In this document: piece by piece, positions 37,080 to 64,000 of the stretch
Layout: the number at the start of each line of letters is the position of its first letter
How positions within the stretch are numbered: the stretch's first letter is position 1
Assembly (NCBI GenBank): GCA_004431415.1
Contig: QPMI01000526.1
Span: forward strand, 1-64,000
DNA length: 64,000 bases
Direction: 5' to 3'
From: Cyanophora paradoxa
Taxonomy: Eukaryota > Glaucocystophyceae > Cyanophorales > Cyanophoraceae
The notes under the pieces: generated by a model
Told to the model about the DNA's origin: nothing
What the model saw: only the letters and a program-made list of their open reading frames with translations
Databases searched by the model: none
Translations under genes and position numbers: made by a program

Positions 37080-39442
37080 CTAAAAAGCCTGGTTTGTGGG
37101 CACGGCCGACTGCAGCTGGAAGCGCCCGCCGAAGCTTAGCATTCGGCTGAATCGGGAGTTGGATCGCTTGAGGTCTGGCCGCTGCTGCGCCGCCGGCGCC
37201 GCCGCCGGCCCCGGCGCCGGCGCCTGCGGCCGGGGCTCTGCCTCTTCCTCGTCGGGGTGGGGGTACGGCCCCACGGGCCCGTACTCATCCTCCCCCTCGT
37301 CCCCCGCGTCGCTCGCGCGCCGCGACCCGGGCCTGGTACCCCCTCCGGACCCGCGGCGGCCACCCCCGCCAGGCAAGGAGAAGAAGTCGTCCGACCCGCC
37401 CGCCGGATTCGAAGCCGAGGGGTACGCATGGGGCGCCCCGTACCCACCCTCCGGCGCCGCCTGCGCCGGCTCGGGCTTAGGGGGGGGGGGGGGGGGGGGG
37501 GGGCGGGGGAAAGGGTCGGGGCGGCGCGCCTGTACCCCCAGTCGGAAGGCCGCGATCTCGTTCAGGGCCGCGGCCGCCACCTGGACCGCGTGCGCGGCCT
37601 GCGGGATTCGAAGGTCAATATCAACGAGGCAACAGTATAACGGAGTCTAGTTCAGTCGGCCGGAGTTCGATCTGTGCATGCGCCGCCTCTATGGGTTATA
37701 GCTTATATAATTAGCCCGTTTTACTGGTGCACGCGGGGATGGGCGGCCTTGAGCGGCGGCCGGCCGGGAGCGGGCGGGGCGGGCGGGCGGGCGGGCGGGC
37801 GGGCGGGCGGGGCGGGGCGGGGCGGGCGGGCGGGCGGGCCTGCGCGGCGATGTCCATCAGGTCGCCGTGCCGCGGGGAGCGGTTCGAGCGGAGGCCCCGC
37901 GCCGTGCTGGCCCGCGATATCGCCTCCTCCCGAGCCGAGCGCGCCGTCTGCTGCTGCTGCTGACGGTCCCGAGCGGTGCGGCGGCTCGTCGCCGGGGCCG
38001 CCGGGGCTGGCGCCTCCGAGCCCGGCTGCTGCTGATCCATACGGCTACGTACGTACCCGGCATTTAGATGGGGGGGGGGGGGAGGGGGCGGGCCGGGGCG
38101 GGGCGCGCACTGGAGGCGGAGCGGGGGCAGGTCCCTTATGGAAGCGGCCCGTGAACGGCTGGGGCCCGCCGGCAGCGCCGGGTCCGACCCGGGCGCGGGC
38201 GCGGGCGCGGGCGCAGGAGCCGCCTGCGCCTTGCCGGCATCGTCGTTCTCCCCCTCCTCCACATCCCTGGCCGCACGCGATCGTCAATCTTGGCCGTCCG
38301 GGCGGGGCTGGGCCCGGCCCGGCCCAGCCGCACCTGTGCGCGCTGCTGTCCGTCGTCGCACCCTGCGGCGGCGGCGGCGGCGGCGGGTGGGCGGCGGCGG
38401 CGGTGGGCGGGGCGAGGGAAAGAAAACGGGGCCAAGGGAAAGCCTTGAAGGGCGAAGATTCGATCCGATCTATTTCTAATCTGATCTCATCTGAACTGAC
38501 CTCGTCGTTGTCCTCGGGAGGGGGGGAGACCTGCAGCGCCAGCGGCGCGATCGGGGGCAGCTGCTGCCGCCGCCCGTTCGCAGCCGCCGGACCGCCGGCG
38601 CTGCGACGGGTTCGAGACGAGTCAGCGCTAGCGCCGGGCGACCGGCTCGGGGGGCTGGGCGGGCGGCGGCGCGAGCGAACGAAGGGGCGTCGACGTACCC
38701 GGGCGGCTGCGGCGGCGGCGGCGGGAGGTCGAAGCGGGCGCTCTTCTTCCCCCCCCGGTCGCTGCGGGCCGTCCGCGCCGATCGGCTACCCCTCAGGGTC
38801 CCCCCGCCGCTCTGGCCACGGCCCTGGCCCTCGGCGTCGGAGGAGTGCTCCCCGTCGCTGCGGCTGCTCCGCCGTTCGCTGGCACTGCAAAGCGAAGCGG
38901 GCGCGTCGGCTGCATGCGCGCGGCGCCCCTCTGTTAGGGCGGGGCCTCGCTCGCACCTTCGCTCGGGGGCTTCGGTCCGCTCCGTGAGGGTACCCAGCCC
39001 GCTCGGGCCCAGGACTCCTAGGAGGTCTCCCACCCCGAGCGAGCCCCGCGGAGGCCTGGGGGGTAGTCCCAGTCCAGGTCCCAGTCCCAGAGCCGGGCCC
39101 AGGCCCGTTGGCGGCGGGGGGAGGGGCGGCAGGCCGGGGCCTGCAGGGGCCGGGGCTGGGGTTGGGCCCTCGGGGGCGGGAGCCACGGTGCTGGAGCCGG
39201 GGCCGAACGAGGGCGGCCTGACGGCGAGGACGGGTCCGACTTGGGAGCGTGGCGGGCTCCGCACGCCGGACGGCCCCGAGATCGAGTGGGATCGACGAGG
39301 CGGGCGCCTTATCCCGTCCACGCTCTTCGGCGGGGGGTACTCGGATCGTTGGGCCGGCGCCTGCGGGGCGCTCGAGTCAAGGGGAGTGGGTGGACGGGGG
39401 CGCGCGCGCGGGGTCCGTGCGCCGCACCTTCTGCTCCGGCCC

Positions 39443-39476
<34 letters not shown>

Positions 39477-42400
39477 ATAGAGCCAGCAAAGGTGGAGTTC
39501 CGGAAGACAGGGGGGCGCGGCCCGGGCCCGTGGCCGGGGCCCATGGAGGGGTACGATGGGCGGCGGGGCAGCTGCGGCGACGAGGCGCGCCGGAGCGGGT
39601 GGTCGCGGTCGCGGTCGTACCCCTCCAGGACGACCGAGGCGGGCGCCGACGCGGCCGGCGTCGCCCGCTTCTCGAAAAAGCCCGTGGACGGCATCCTGGA
39701 GGGGTACGTACGCTCGGCTTTTTTGGGCGTGAGGGGGGAGGGAAGAAGGGGAACCGGACCGGTTCGCCTGATCGATGAGGGACCCGGTCGTCTGCTCGAC
39801 GATCTCCTGGCGGACGGACGCGCGGGGCTCGATGTGAGTGAGAGATTAGAAGGCGGCGGAAATCTAACTGGAGCGCCGAGGCGAGTACTACCGAACTCAT
39901 ATGAGCCGAGCAGGCTCATAGGAGCCGAGAAGGCTCATGTGAGCCTCCTCCCGGGAGGGCGCGCGGACCTGGTAGACGTACTTGGGGAAGTCGTCCGGAT
40001 CGTCCCCGAAGGGGTTGACGAGGACCTGCCGGGGGGGGGGGGGGGGGGGGGGGCAATCAGCGGGGGGGAGGTTTTTTTTTGGGGGGGGGAATACTCGGGG
40101 ACTGGCGGGCCCCGTGAGACTAGCGACTGGATGGCGTGGGCTAGGCGTTGTGTAAAGAGGGGTATAGGGGTACAGGGGCACAGGGTAGCTGAGGGAACTA
40201 GCGCAGGCCTCGTGGGTCTATATAGAGTACTAGCGCGGGTCTCGTCGTACTAGAGTGGGGGTTGGGAGGAGGGGTACGCGGCGGCGGTTTAGCGAGGGGA
40301 TGTGGTGGGTAAGGCGTTGTGTATAGGGGGAATAGAGTACAACGGGGGATAGGGGTACAGGCCTGGTGTAGCGGGGTATAAGGTACTAGCGCGGGCCTCG
40401 TGGGTGTAGGGGGGCAAGGGAGGCGGCAGGGGGTACGCGGGCTTCGTCGTGAATCTAGGAGGAGGGGGTGGGCGATGGAAACGGCGGCGGGGGGGGGGGG
40501 GGGGGGTGAGGGGGTACGCGAGCGTGCGCGCGCAGATGGTGCGGTCTAGGGGCGGAGGAGGGGGGAGAGGGGGGGGGCGATTGGAGGGGGGTACGCGAGC
40601 GGGCGGGCCTCGTAGATGGTGAGGAGGCCCTCGTAGATGACGCGGTTGACGAAGAGGAAGACGTAGGCGACGGCCATCATCGACGAGCTCTGCTTGTTAA
40701 ACGCCGCCCCTGCGTGTCGGATCCGGGGGCGAGGTCAGATGTATGTCAGGTGAGCGGGCGATCGCGACTCGCGCCTCTTCCTCTTCTTCTTCTGAAGCTT
40801 GCTCGAAGAGGCGGGACTTCTAAAGCGCTCCCCTGAAGCTTTAAGCGGTCTAAGGCTTCAGCTTGCTCTGCAGCTGTCTCGAAGAGCGCTAAATCTTTCC
40901 CTCTTCTTAAGCGGTCTTATGCGTAATCAGCTTCACTCGGGCGCACCGATGAGGCCCGCCGCGTAGACCATGAAGAACAGCAGGTGGAGCTTCGTCGCGA
41001 ACGTCAGGAGGTGCACGTACGCGTACGGGATCTGAGGAAGAAGCTTGGAAACTCAAGCAGAAGAAGAAGAAGAAGCTTAAGCTTAAACTCAAGAAGATAC
41101 ATGCACGTGCATATGATCAAGGAAGCTTAAGCTCAAGCTCAAGAAGTTACATGCATATGATCATATGCTAAGCTTAAGCAGAAGGTGCACGTACGCATAC
41201 GGGATACGTAGGGGGGGGGGGGGGGGGGGGGAGGCGAGGGGGAGGCGAGGGGAGGCGGGGGTGGAGGCGGGGGGTACCTGGCAGTTCAGGAACATCATGA
41301 TCTCGCCGGTCGCGTCGCGCATCAGGTTGATCTGCTCCTGGAACTGGGGGAAGACTCCGTCCGGGAACAGCATGTGCCCCGAGACTGCGCGGCCGGCCGC
41401 GGGCGCCCGGGGTCAGATAAGATCAGATCAGATCAGATCGGATCGGATCGGATCGGATCGGATGGAGGGGCGGGGCCAGGCGCAAAGTCTTAGTTCTAAA
41501 TCTCTAATGGACCGTTTGAAGTCTTATGATTAGATCTAGCCTAGTAGACCTCTAATGGACCGTCCCGCTAAGGAAGGGGGGGCGGGGCCTGGCGCAAACG
41601 CACCCGCGCATTCCTTGAGTAGCTCGGAGAGCCAGGCGTGGACGATCTGGTACTTGCTCGGCAGGCTCCGGATCATCGCCGCCTCCGCCTTGGTCAGCAC
41701 TGCGAACGAAGCCGAAGACGTCGGAACCGGAGTCGGGCGGGGCCGGGCCGGGCGGGGCGAAGCTAGCTAAATATAGCGCTTTATAGCGGAGATTACCACT
41801 ACTAAGTTAGATCTAAGCGCCCGGATCTAATCTAGTTGTGGACGCGCGGGGGTCGGGTCGGGCCGGGTCGGGTCGGTGTCTTCGAGCTATAGCTAATCTT
41901 CCTAGAAGCTAGGGGCGGGGAAGCTAGCTATAGCTATGGCGCTTCCAAGGCGGAGATTAGATCTAGACGTAGACCATGCCCCCTAGGCCTAGGGCGGACG
42001 CGCCGGGTCGGGTCTGGGTCGGGGCGGGGCGCACGCTTGCGTGCGACGAGCGAGTCGATGTCCTCCTGGCCCGAGGCCTGCGCATAACCGTTGAACGGGG
42101 AGAGAGCGTGGGCGGAGGACGCGTGGGGCGCGGGAGCGCGCGGGCGCAGGAGCGCGCGATATACCAGGAGCTCATACGTTCAACTAGTTAGATAAGACCA
42201 AGTTTCGCAATCAAATAGCTAGTTAAACAAGACCAGGTTTCGCTATTACAACTAGTAAAATAAGACCAGGTTTCGCAATTATAAGAGGCTGCACCTGCAT
42301 GTAGAGGAGGGCGTGGGCGCAGTTGCAGTAGCGGGCGACCTCCCTCCGCGCCCGCCGCGCATCCTCGTCCGTCCCCGTGATGCACGTGCTCGCCTGACGC

Positions 42401-44194
42401 TCATGTAAGGGGGACGACGCTCAGGTGAGAGGCTATGAGCTTACAGTGGCGCTTGGATTTGATAAGAAGCTTATGCAGTGCTCGCTTAGGTGAGGGGGGC
42501 GGGCCGGGACGCAGGCGGGTAGGATAGCTCATGATAAAAGCTTGTAACAGGAGGCGGGAGCGACGCTCAGGTGAGGGGGGCTGCCGGGAGGGCCGGGGCA
42601 CGCGGCGCGGGTGCCGGAGGCGGGCACCATGAGGGCCTGATCAGAATCTTTTTACTAGAAGCTTTAGAATGGGCTCACAGTGGAGCCTGATTAGAAGGGG
42701 TGGGGGTGGGGGTGGGGGGGAGCGACGCGACGCTAAGGCGGGAGAGGGGCCGGGGGGGGCGGGGCGGGGGGGGGTGGGGGGGGTGTGGGGTGTGGAGGGG
42801 CGCAGGCAGGGGCCGGAGGCAGGCGGGATGGCACCATGAGGGCCTGATCAGAATCTTTTTACTAGAAGCTTTAGAATGGGTTCACCGTTAAGCCTGATTA
42901 GAAGGGGTGGGGAGGGGGTGGGGGGGGAGCGACGCGAAGAAGGGGGGGGGGGGTGTGGGGGGTGGGGGGTGGAGGGGCGCAGGCAGGGGCCGGAGGCAGG
43001 CAGGCACCAAGAGGGCTTGATCAGAAACCTTTAACTAGAAGCTTTAGAATGGGCTTACAGTGGAGCCTGATTAGAAGCTTATATGGTGATTATAATTCTA
43101 TTGAAGCCCAATCACAAAGCAGGCACCATGAGGGAGATGTTGTTGCAGGGGCCGATGACGCTCTGGAGGCGCTCCCGGGTGTCCCACCAGCGATCAAATC
43201 TGCGATCAAATCTTTGGAGGGGAGGGGGGTACCGGTGCTGCGGGGGGGGGGGCGCGCGCTCACGTGAGCTGGCAGAACATGCCGAGCAGGAAGGCCACGA
43301 GGGACGTCAGCTCCAGCATCTCCGGGCCGAACACGGGTACGCATTTGTTGTCCCAGGAGAGCGGCGCGTCCTCGGGGCAGCGGAAGTACCCCAGGACGGT
43401 CGCCAGGGCGCAGTAGACGAGCGTGGAGAAGAGGGTTCGGCCGGTGATGGCCGTCCCGTCCGCCCAGACCAGGAACCCGTAGCTCAGCAGCTTGTTCACG
43501 TCGTATTTCACGATGTTCGAGCTGCTCCACGCGATCAGATTTCGGAAGGTCCGCCCCTCCTGCGTGCGCCCCGGGCCCCGGATCAAATCTTCTGCCCCGC
43601 CGGGCCGCGGCCGGCCCCGCTCGCGATCCGATCGGGCGGGGCCACGGGCGGACCTTGACGACATCTTTCCACGTGCTGACGGCCTCCGTTTGCTTCGCAA
43701 CGACCTGCGTGCAGGCCGCGCGCGGCCGGTCAACATGGTGCAGGCGGGAGAGGCTAGCGCTGCGCGCGCGGGGCTGAAACTGCAGACGGGGGGGCGCGCG
43801 CTCGCACCTGCGCTGTTGCCCGCCACTTCGAAGCTCCCTTGCGCGCCGGCTCCGGCGCCGGCGACGGGTCCGACGGGGTCGGCTGCGCCGCCGCGCCAGC
43901 GGCGCCCGTGGCCGCCGGCTCTGCCCCGTCGCTTGGCGCCGCTGGTGGTCCGTTCAGGACAGCCGTATCGCTGAATGTCGTGCGCCCGCGCCCGCGGCCG
44001 CGGCCGGCGCCGGCGCCGCCCAACTTGAACAGGTTGAGCGCGGCGATTGCATGCGCGATGGATGGAGGGCCCGCGCGCCCCGCGGCTGGAGCCGCAGCTG
44101 CAGCTTCCGGGTTCAGTGACGGTCCGGAAGGTATCTCGTACTTCGCAGAGGCAGCTGCGGCCGCGGGGGCTGCCTCCGTCTCCGCAGACGCCAT
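37080..44194 (-). CDS. Bestrophin-family anion channel with long low-complexity C-terminal tail
   Basis: The start at 44194 (MASAETEAAP) opens an Ala/Pro/Gly-rich N-terminus. Exons then give VVAKQTEAVSTWKDVVK, LLSYGFLVWADGTAITGRTL, LVAFLLGMFCQLT joined to FDRWWDTRERLQSVIGPCNN, GTDEDARRARREVARYCNCA, AEAAMIRSLPSKYQIVHAWL, QINLMRDATGEIMMFLNC, IPYAYVHLLTFATKLHLLFF, MMAVAYVFLFVNRVIYEGLL, and NPFGDDPDDFPKYVYQVR. The RWW..R, IPY-YVH and NPFG-DD-DDFP motifs are those of bestrophins (PF01062), which form pentameric anion channels. In algae related proteins move bicarbonate at thylakoids; location here is not shown. The tail (39.9-37.1 kb) is rich in Pro, Gly, Ser and Arg, includes a poly-Gly run (39441-39475), and ends RMLSFGGRFQLQSAVPTNQA-F-stop. 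Tail exon edges are uncertain. Confidence 0.82.
37770..37842. repeat. GGGC tetranucleotide repeat
   Basis: An almost uninterrupted GGGC/GGGGC run lies in the region of the bestrophin tail exons and introns on the opposite strand. It is slippage-prone and G-quadruplex-prone. Confidence 0.85.
41413..41463. repeat. Five-base GATCA/GATCG repeat in a bestrophin intron
   Basis: Consecutive AGATC then GGATC words alternate in two blocks. The run is intronic, between the exon ending at a CTCCGGGAAC boundary and the KYQIVHAWL exon. Confidence 0.85.
42185..42295. repeat. Three-copy intronic repeat around AAGACCAGGTTTCGC
   Basis: TAAGACCAAGTTTCGCAAT, AAGACCAGGTTTCGCTATTA and TAAGACCAGGTTTCGCAATT occur about 45 bp apart inside a bestrophin intron next to the CNCAHALLYMQ exon. 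Confidence 0.8.
42620..43095. repeat. Three-copy ~190-bp intronic tandem repeat
   Basis: The block CACCATGAGGGCCTGATCAG ... CTAGAAGCTTTAGAATGGG ... GCCTGATTAGAAG followed by a long G-run recurs at about 42627, 42831 and 43007. The repeat ends just before the RWWDTRERL exon of the bestrophin gene, and part of the exon-edge sequence (GCACCATGAGGG, near 43124) is included, so the intron grew by copying its own boundary. Confidence 0.85.
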
Positions 44195-44963
44195 TGTGCT
44201 GGCACCAGCGCTCGGGCCGCGGCACTGACGGGATGATCAGCAAGGGGCCATCAGATGCCACGGTGCTGTAATGCCAGGCGTACGTGTGCGCCGATCTACC
44301 CAAGCGGCCACGCGGCCGGCACGGGCGCGGTCGGCGCGGCGCGCCTCGGCCGAGGCAGGCGAGCGGGGCGCGTCCCAACTGACACACGGTGTCTCAAAGC
44401 CGCTTGCTATATGGACGTGCACGCGTCCGTGCGCGCGTGGCTCCTGTCTAGAGTTCTCGAGGCCCACGGCCGCGGGCTCCCGCGCGCGGGCGCCGATCTC
44501 TGCACTGGGACGCTCCTGCTGCTGCTGTGTGCGCTGAGCGACCGCGCGACGGCTGGGTGCGCTGTGCGCCTTGGTGCTACAGAGATCGCATGGCTCCGGC
44601 GTTGACGAAACTTGGGACGAAAACTCGCACCTTTTTTCCCTCTCGGCGGGTACGTGTGCCTTCGTGCTCAGGCGGCTGCCGCTGCGCACACGCAGCTGCA
44701 GCGCGCGCGCGCGCAGACAATCGATCGAGAGGCGCGCGGCCGGGCCTCGGCCTGCACGGCCATATGCATGCGCATGCATGCATATCGCAAAATGAACGTG
44801 CCACGGTGAGCGTTTAACGTTAATTATATAACCCGCGTAGATCTAGAGAGTCTAGATCTGCGATCTGATCATGAGCTCGAGAGCCGGCGCCGGCGCGCGG
44901 CGCAGATAGATATCGATGTCAACGGTTCTGCATAGCTATAGATTTGATTTCAATAGGCCTGGC
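44195..44963. other. Intergenic region upstream of the bestrophin gene
   Basis: No gene is supported. The stretch is GC-rich in 44200-44760 with purine/pyrimidine words such as GCGCGCGCGCG near 44705, then AT-richer with CTAGATCT words near 44840-44870. It must hold the bestrophin promoter. Confidence 0.5.
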
Positions 44964-47285
44964 CTAGGCCTGAGCGTAGGGCCGCTCCCAGGCCCGCTTG
45001 AACGCCTTGGCCCCGGGGGGCCACGCGGCCGCCAGCCTCCGCCCCGCCGCCAGCGCGCTCTTCCTCAGGTCCTCCGCCACCGGCAGCTCCAGTACCCGGG
45101 CCACCACCCTGTACCCGGTTTGTTCGAGGGGGGAGGGGGAGGCGTCCGGGGGGTACGCACGCGGAGGTACACTCGGCGAGGGCGGCGAGGCTCGTGGCGA
45201 GGCCGCGGGGGCCCGACTCGCCGCCCTCCAGAGCCCCCGCCAGAACTCCGAAGAGCGCTGCCACCGCCGAGGTAGAATTAATTTCTTAAGCAGGGGTAGG
45301 GGAGAAGGGCGGCCCGGAGGGGTACGTATACCCGACACGTCGTCGGCCATGCGGGGTACGAGGCGGCGGAGGCGGTCCGGTAAACCCGGGTGGTCCAGCC
45401 CGTCTGCCCCCATTGCGTCTGGATCAGGATCTCGAGAGAGAATTCAAATTGCAAGAAATTGAAGCCTACCCGGGTGCTCGCTGGTGAGGACCTTGCGCAC
45501 CAGAGCTACGCAGTAGATCGCGACGTACGCTGAGGAATTAAAATTAGAATCACAAATCGCGCGCAGCGGATCGAATTCAATCCAGTTCGAAAAAGAGAGA
45601 TCTAGGACGCGCCTCGGTCGGCGCGTGAGGCGGCCACGGCCGCGGCGCCCTTCGGGCCGCCCCCCGCCGGGGGCTCAAGCGCCGCCGCGCCTGCGTTCCA
45701 GATCAAATTGGATCGAATTCAAATTCTCAAAGAATTGATCTCGGATTCGAACCGGCCTCGCTCTCGAGGGCCGCGGGCCGGGTGGAGACGGCGGCCCGGA
45801 GGATCTCGAGCAGGAGCTCGAGGCGGCGCCCGTCGAAGAGGGCGAAGGCCTCCTCGGGGTACGTCGGGGCCAGCGCGCACACGTTCACGAGGTCGCCCTG
45901 GCCGGGATCAAATCGCAGATCAAATTTCGATTTTAGCGGCGCCGGCGGCGCACGATCATGGCTGCGGTGACGGGGAAGAGCGGTGAGCGCGGGCGCCACG
46001 CGGCCTCGAGCGCTCCCAGCAGCGATTCCGTCGTCCGAACGCGGTCCCCGAGGACGAGCTCGCGCCAGAACTCGCCGCTGACGATGGGGCCCCCGATCAG
46101 GATCGCGTGGAGGACCTGAGCTCGCTCAGTTTGGTGTTGAGCTCGCGCACGCTCAGGATTCGGGAGACGAAAGCTTCATCTAACCTGGCCGGCCTCTGCA
46201 GCGATGAGGTCCGCATCGAAGAGGCGCGCGCTTTTGAGGCCGGAGCCGTGGCCAACGATTCTGGACGCGGCTTCCGAGCCCGTGCGCATAAGGGGGTGCT
46301 CCCTGTGCACCAGGCGCAGGCACTCCTCAAAACCGCCGGCCCTCGCGAACTGCGAATCAAGTTAGAAATGCGTACGTGAACTGCGAGAACGCGCTTTCCA
46401 GCTCTATTAAATTGAAATAAAGCTTTAAAGGAGATGGAAAAGCAGCCCGGGCGGCCGCGCGCGTTTGAGGGTCTTACCTCCATGAGCTCGCGCGAGCCGG
46501 GTTTCATCGTCGTGTAGATGTGCTTAAGAACGTTCTCGACAGCGACAACCAGCTCCATGTATGCGGGCGCCGCGGCGCGCTCGCTAGTATGCGCAGCTCC
46601 GCCGCGGCCGCCGACCGCGGCCGCGAGCTGCAGGACATGCACCAGGTCCCGCGCCGCCAGCTCTTCAACGTTCTGCAACGAGAATGAGATCGGAAAACGT
46701 CTTCCGAACCATGCAGGCTCTCGTAAACGGCGCGGATGCGAGGTCATCGAAATTTGATCGAGGCCACTGTCGAGGAACGACGGCGCCGCGCGCACCTGGC
46801 CCACTTCCGCCCACGCTGGCGGATGCGCCCGAAGGAAGGCGGCGACGGAGTCCTCGGCACGCTCGCCGAACGTGCAGGAGACCGCGAAAGCGGCGCTGAG
46901 GTCGGACTGACCCGCGTCGCTCCACGAGCAGCTGCCGCTCGCCTCCTTCATCGCTGCGCCCGCCTTTGCGGCCGCGCTCATCGCGGGTCTCGCTCGTCTT
47001 GTGCCTGGCTTGTTAGTGCGCTGTACCCGGGAGAAGAGCGCCAGAGCAGCGCCACGCGTTCGATCGCACTTCGCAGCCCGGGTCACGTCCAGCCCTCTTC
47101 AACGACGCCGCGACCTTGTCCAGCCTCCCGTGCACTTCGGATCCGCGGCGCGAGGCTCAGGAGAAGCGCGTCGGACTCCGCCAGCCGCCCGAGCGCCGAG
47201 CGCCAGTGGCTAGCTTGCCGGAGGCGCAGCGATGCTGGAGCCACCGCAGCTGAGCCCGCTCCAGGTCTGCGCTCCAGCTAAGCAT
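44964..47285 (-). CDS. Alpha-helical protein of unknown family
   Basis: A Met at 47285 gives MLSWSADLERAQLRWLQHRC. If a GC-donor intron removes the next stretch, this joins to HGRLDKVAASLKRAG and then in frame to RARPAMSAAAKAGAAMKEAS; otherwise the start is the Met at 46981. Following exons: AEDSVAAFLRAHPPAWAEVG, ELAARDLVHVLQLAAAVGG, AYMELVVAVENVLKHIYTT, RAGGFEECLRLVHREHPLM, LDEAFVSRILSVRELNTKLS, LLHAILIGGPIVSGEFWREL, LVNVCALAPTYPEEAFALFD, GRRLELLLEILRAAVSTRP, SAYVAIYCVALVRKVLTSEH, LPDRLRRLVPRMADDVSG, LVAEDL-type helices, and AFKRAWERPYAQA-stop at 44964. The helical rhythm suggests an armadillo/HEAT-like solenoid, but no repeat family is certain. Introns carry the same G-rich signature as the other minus-strand genes. 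Confidence 0.55.
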
Positions 47286-47353
47286 TTTGAATCCGGCCGC
47301 CGCGCTCATTCGGGCCGCAGGCGGCGGGCCGGGCGCGCTCGACTTACCGCGTT
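47286..47353. promoter_or_regulatory. Very short divergent promoter region
   Basis: If both start codons are right, only 68 bp separate the helical-protein gene and the PARG gene. If the minus gene starts at 46981 the gap is 372 bp. The sequence is GC-rich without a TATA box. Confidence 0.4.
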
Positions 47354-62919
<15,566 letters not shown>

Positions 62920-63002
62920 TATATGATCGCGAAGAAGTAGGTAGCCTTGGACGGTATTATAATACAAGCCTATCTGATCGTGAAGAAGTATATTGTAATT
63001 AG

Positions 63003-63075
63003 GCCTGCCGCGAGGGCGCCGCTGGGCCCCGGGCCCTCCGCAACGTGTGCGCATGCGAGCGCCCTGACGACTGAT
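63003..63075 (+). pseudogene. Broken copy of the final exon
   Basis: CCTGCCGCGAGGGCGCCG ... GCGCCCTGACGACTGATCG copies 62847-62925 with deletions that remove most of the finger, including the frame around the second Cys. A GATCGTGAAGAAGTA copy of the 3' flank accompanies it. It is not expected to be translated. Confidence 0.75.
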
Positions 63076-63116
63076 CGTGGGCGCCACTGGCTCCAGTGGC
63101 TTGTATCGCGTTCTTG

Positions 63117-63547
63117 TTTTGGTGAATTGCCGGCCACAGTTTCTAGACAACAGCACTGCGGGGGCTGCCCAGGGGGCACAGGGACAACAGAAGCAAAATA
63201 TAGAACTGAGACAAGAGCACAAAGAACGACAAGACAAAGAGCCAAAATTTAGAGCGACAATAAAAGAAGAAAGACCCATATGCATGCCAAAGACAGATCT
63301 AGATCTAGAAGATCAAGAGCCCCCGCTCATAGCGGTGTGCCACGTTGGTTATCATATATATATATACACGCTTTCCAAGTCACACCGAGTCATGCCTCCC
63401 GAGTTCGAATCGCCCTGCGATGAGAATCTCGCCATCGAATCCCGCCCGTTCCATAATGTCGATCGATCATGCCCTACCGTACCTTGCCTGTACATGCCCC
63501 CACAATGCTGGAGTAGACTAGAGGCTGTGGCCGGTAATTCACCAAAA
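63117..63547. mobile_element. MITE-like element, ~430 bp, with ~50-bp terminal inverted repeats
   Basis: The left arm TTTTGGTGAATTGCCGGCCA-CAG...GCGGGGGC and the right arm GCCCCCACA...CTG-TGGCCGGTAATTCACCAAAA are reverse complements with few mismatches. The interior is A-rich with a TATATATATA run and has no transposase. Its edges lie just past the broken final-exon copy. No target-site duplication is obvious. Confidence 0.75.
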
Positions 63548-64000
63548 ACACAATTCACCAGACTAGATCAAGATCTAGAGACAACAAGCGAACTGGAGAA
63601 AGACTGGGACCGAGCAGATTCATGATTTAGCGCGAGGACTGTTCCGAAAACTAGTACTATCGCTCAGCGGCTAGCATCAACACTACGATCAGAGCCAGAT
63701 ATCGATCGATAATGAACGTTAACTAAACTACTATAGTACAACGCGGAGAACCAAGACGGGATACAACCGCCAAAGCAGAAGACGAAGCAAGAGGCGGCGG
63801 CTCGGCACGAAGGTACAGGGCCGGAGGTCTGACGGTCCCGGTGTGTACCGTGCATGCGCAGCTTCACGCACTCGAGTAATCCGATCGGTCAGGTGCTGCC
63901 GTCCTCCGGATCCATGGGCCAGGCCCCGCGGTCCTGCGCATGCCAGGGCCCAATTGCAACGCCATTTTGTATGGAGCCTTGATAGAAACGGGTGCCGGCA
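63548..64000. other. Intergenic tail of the window
   Basis: No gene is supported. CTAGATC words are frequent near 63560-63590. The last bases (GCCATTTTGTATGGAGCC) contain the complement of a CCATACAAAA motif seen also at 17764, 18534 and 23868. Confidence 0.5.

Overview
The window is eukaryotic nuclear DNA: GC-rich, dense in introns, and organised as large multi-exon genes with compact divergent promoters. There is no operon, Shine-Dalgarno or prokaryotic signal. The gene content (a polycystin-like REJ/GPS receptor, a bestrophin channel, a mitochondrial-type cytochrome P450, F-box/LRR proteins, and a poly(ADP-ribose) glycohydrolase with many PAR-binding zinc fingers), together with long homopolymer-rich introns and apparent GC-AG introns, suggests a unicellular protist or alga. 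A haptophyte- or pelagophyte-like GC-rich alga would fit, but the sequence alone does not fix the lineage. Exon models are hand-made from reading frame, splice signals and family motifs, so outer limits are firmer than internal exon edges.

Layout. 1-17337 (minus): one very long gene, cut by the left window edge. It has a signal peptide, a large extracellular region, repeated REJ/PKD-like modules, a REJ/GAIN-like segment, a GPS motif, a single membrane helix, then an array of fibronectin type III (FN3) domains in ~1516-bp near-identical DNA units arranged A-B-A-B (3.03-kb higher-order period). 17338-25533: a gene-poor stretch with a candidate inverted-repeat element, palindromic arrays, a degenerate copy of part of the PARG gene found 36 kb further right, an insertion splitting that copy, and a possible retroelement tail. 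25534-30755: two F-box genes head to head. 31551-35187 (minus): mitochondrial-type P450, head to head with a small type I membrane protein gene (35413-36251, plus). 37080-44194 (minus): bestrophin-family channel with a long Pro/Gly/Ser-rich tail. 44964-47285 (minus): helical protein of unknown family, only about 68 bp from the start of the next gene. 47354-62919 (plus): a giant gene encoding PH, Pro-Glu linker, NYN nuclease-like, RRM-like segments, microbial-type PARG macrodomain, PBZ-like zinc fingers, a helical segment, an unnamed conserved-looking domain and a second PBZ array. 62920-64000: a broken copy of that gene's last exon and a 430-bp inverted-repeat element.

The strongest candidates for something undescribed are (1) the PH-NYN-RRM-PARG-PBZ protein, which would join PAR binding, PAR hydrolysis and RNA handling in one polypeptide, and (2) the REJ-GPS-single-TM-FN3 receptor, whose predicted cytoplasmic FN3 tail is expanding by recent higher-order tandem duplication. 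A third is a genome-level pattern: C-rich GTACCCCC donors, apparent GC-AG introns with GCGC donors, and introns enlarged by local duplication of exon edges.
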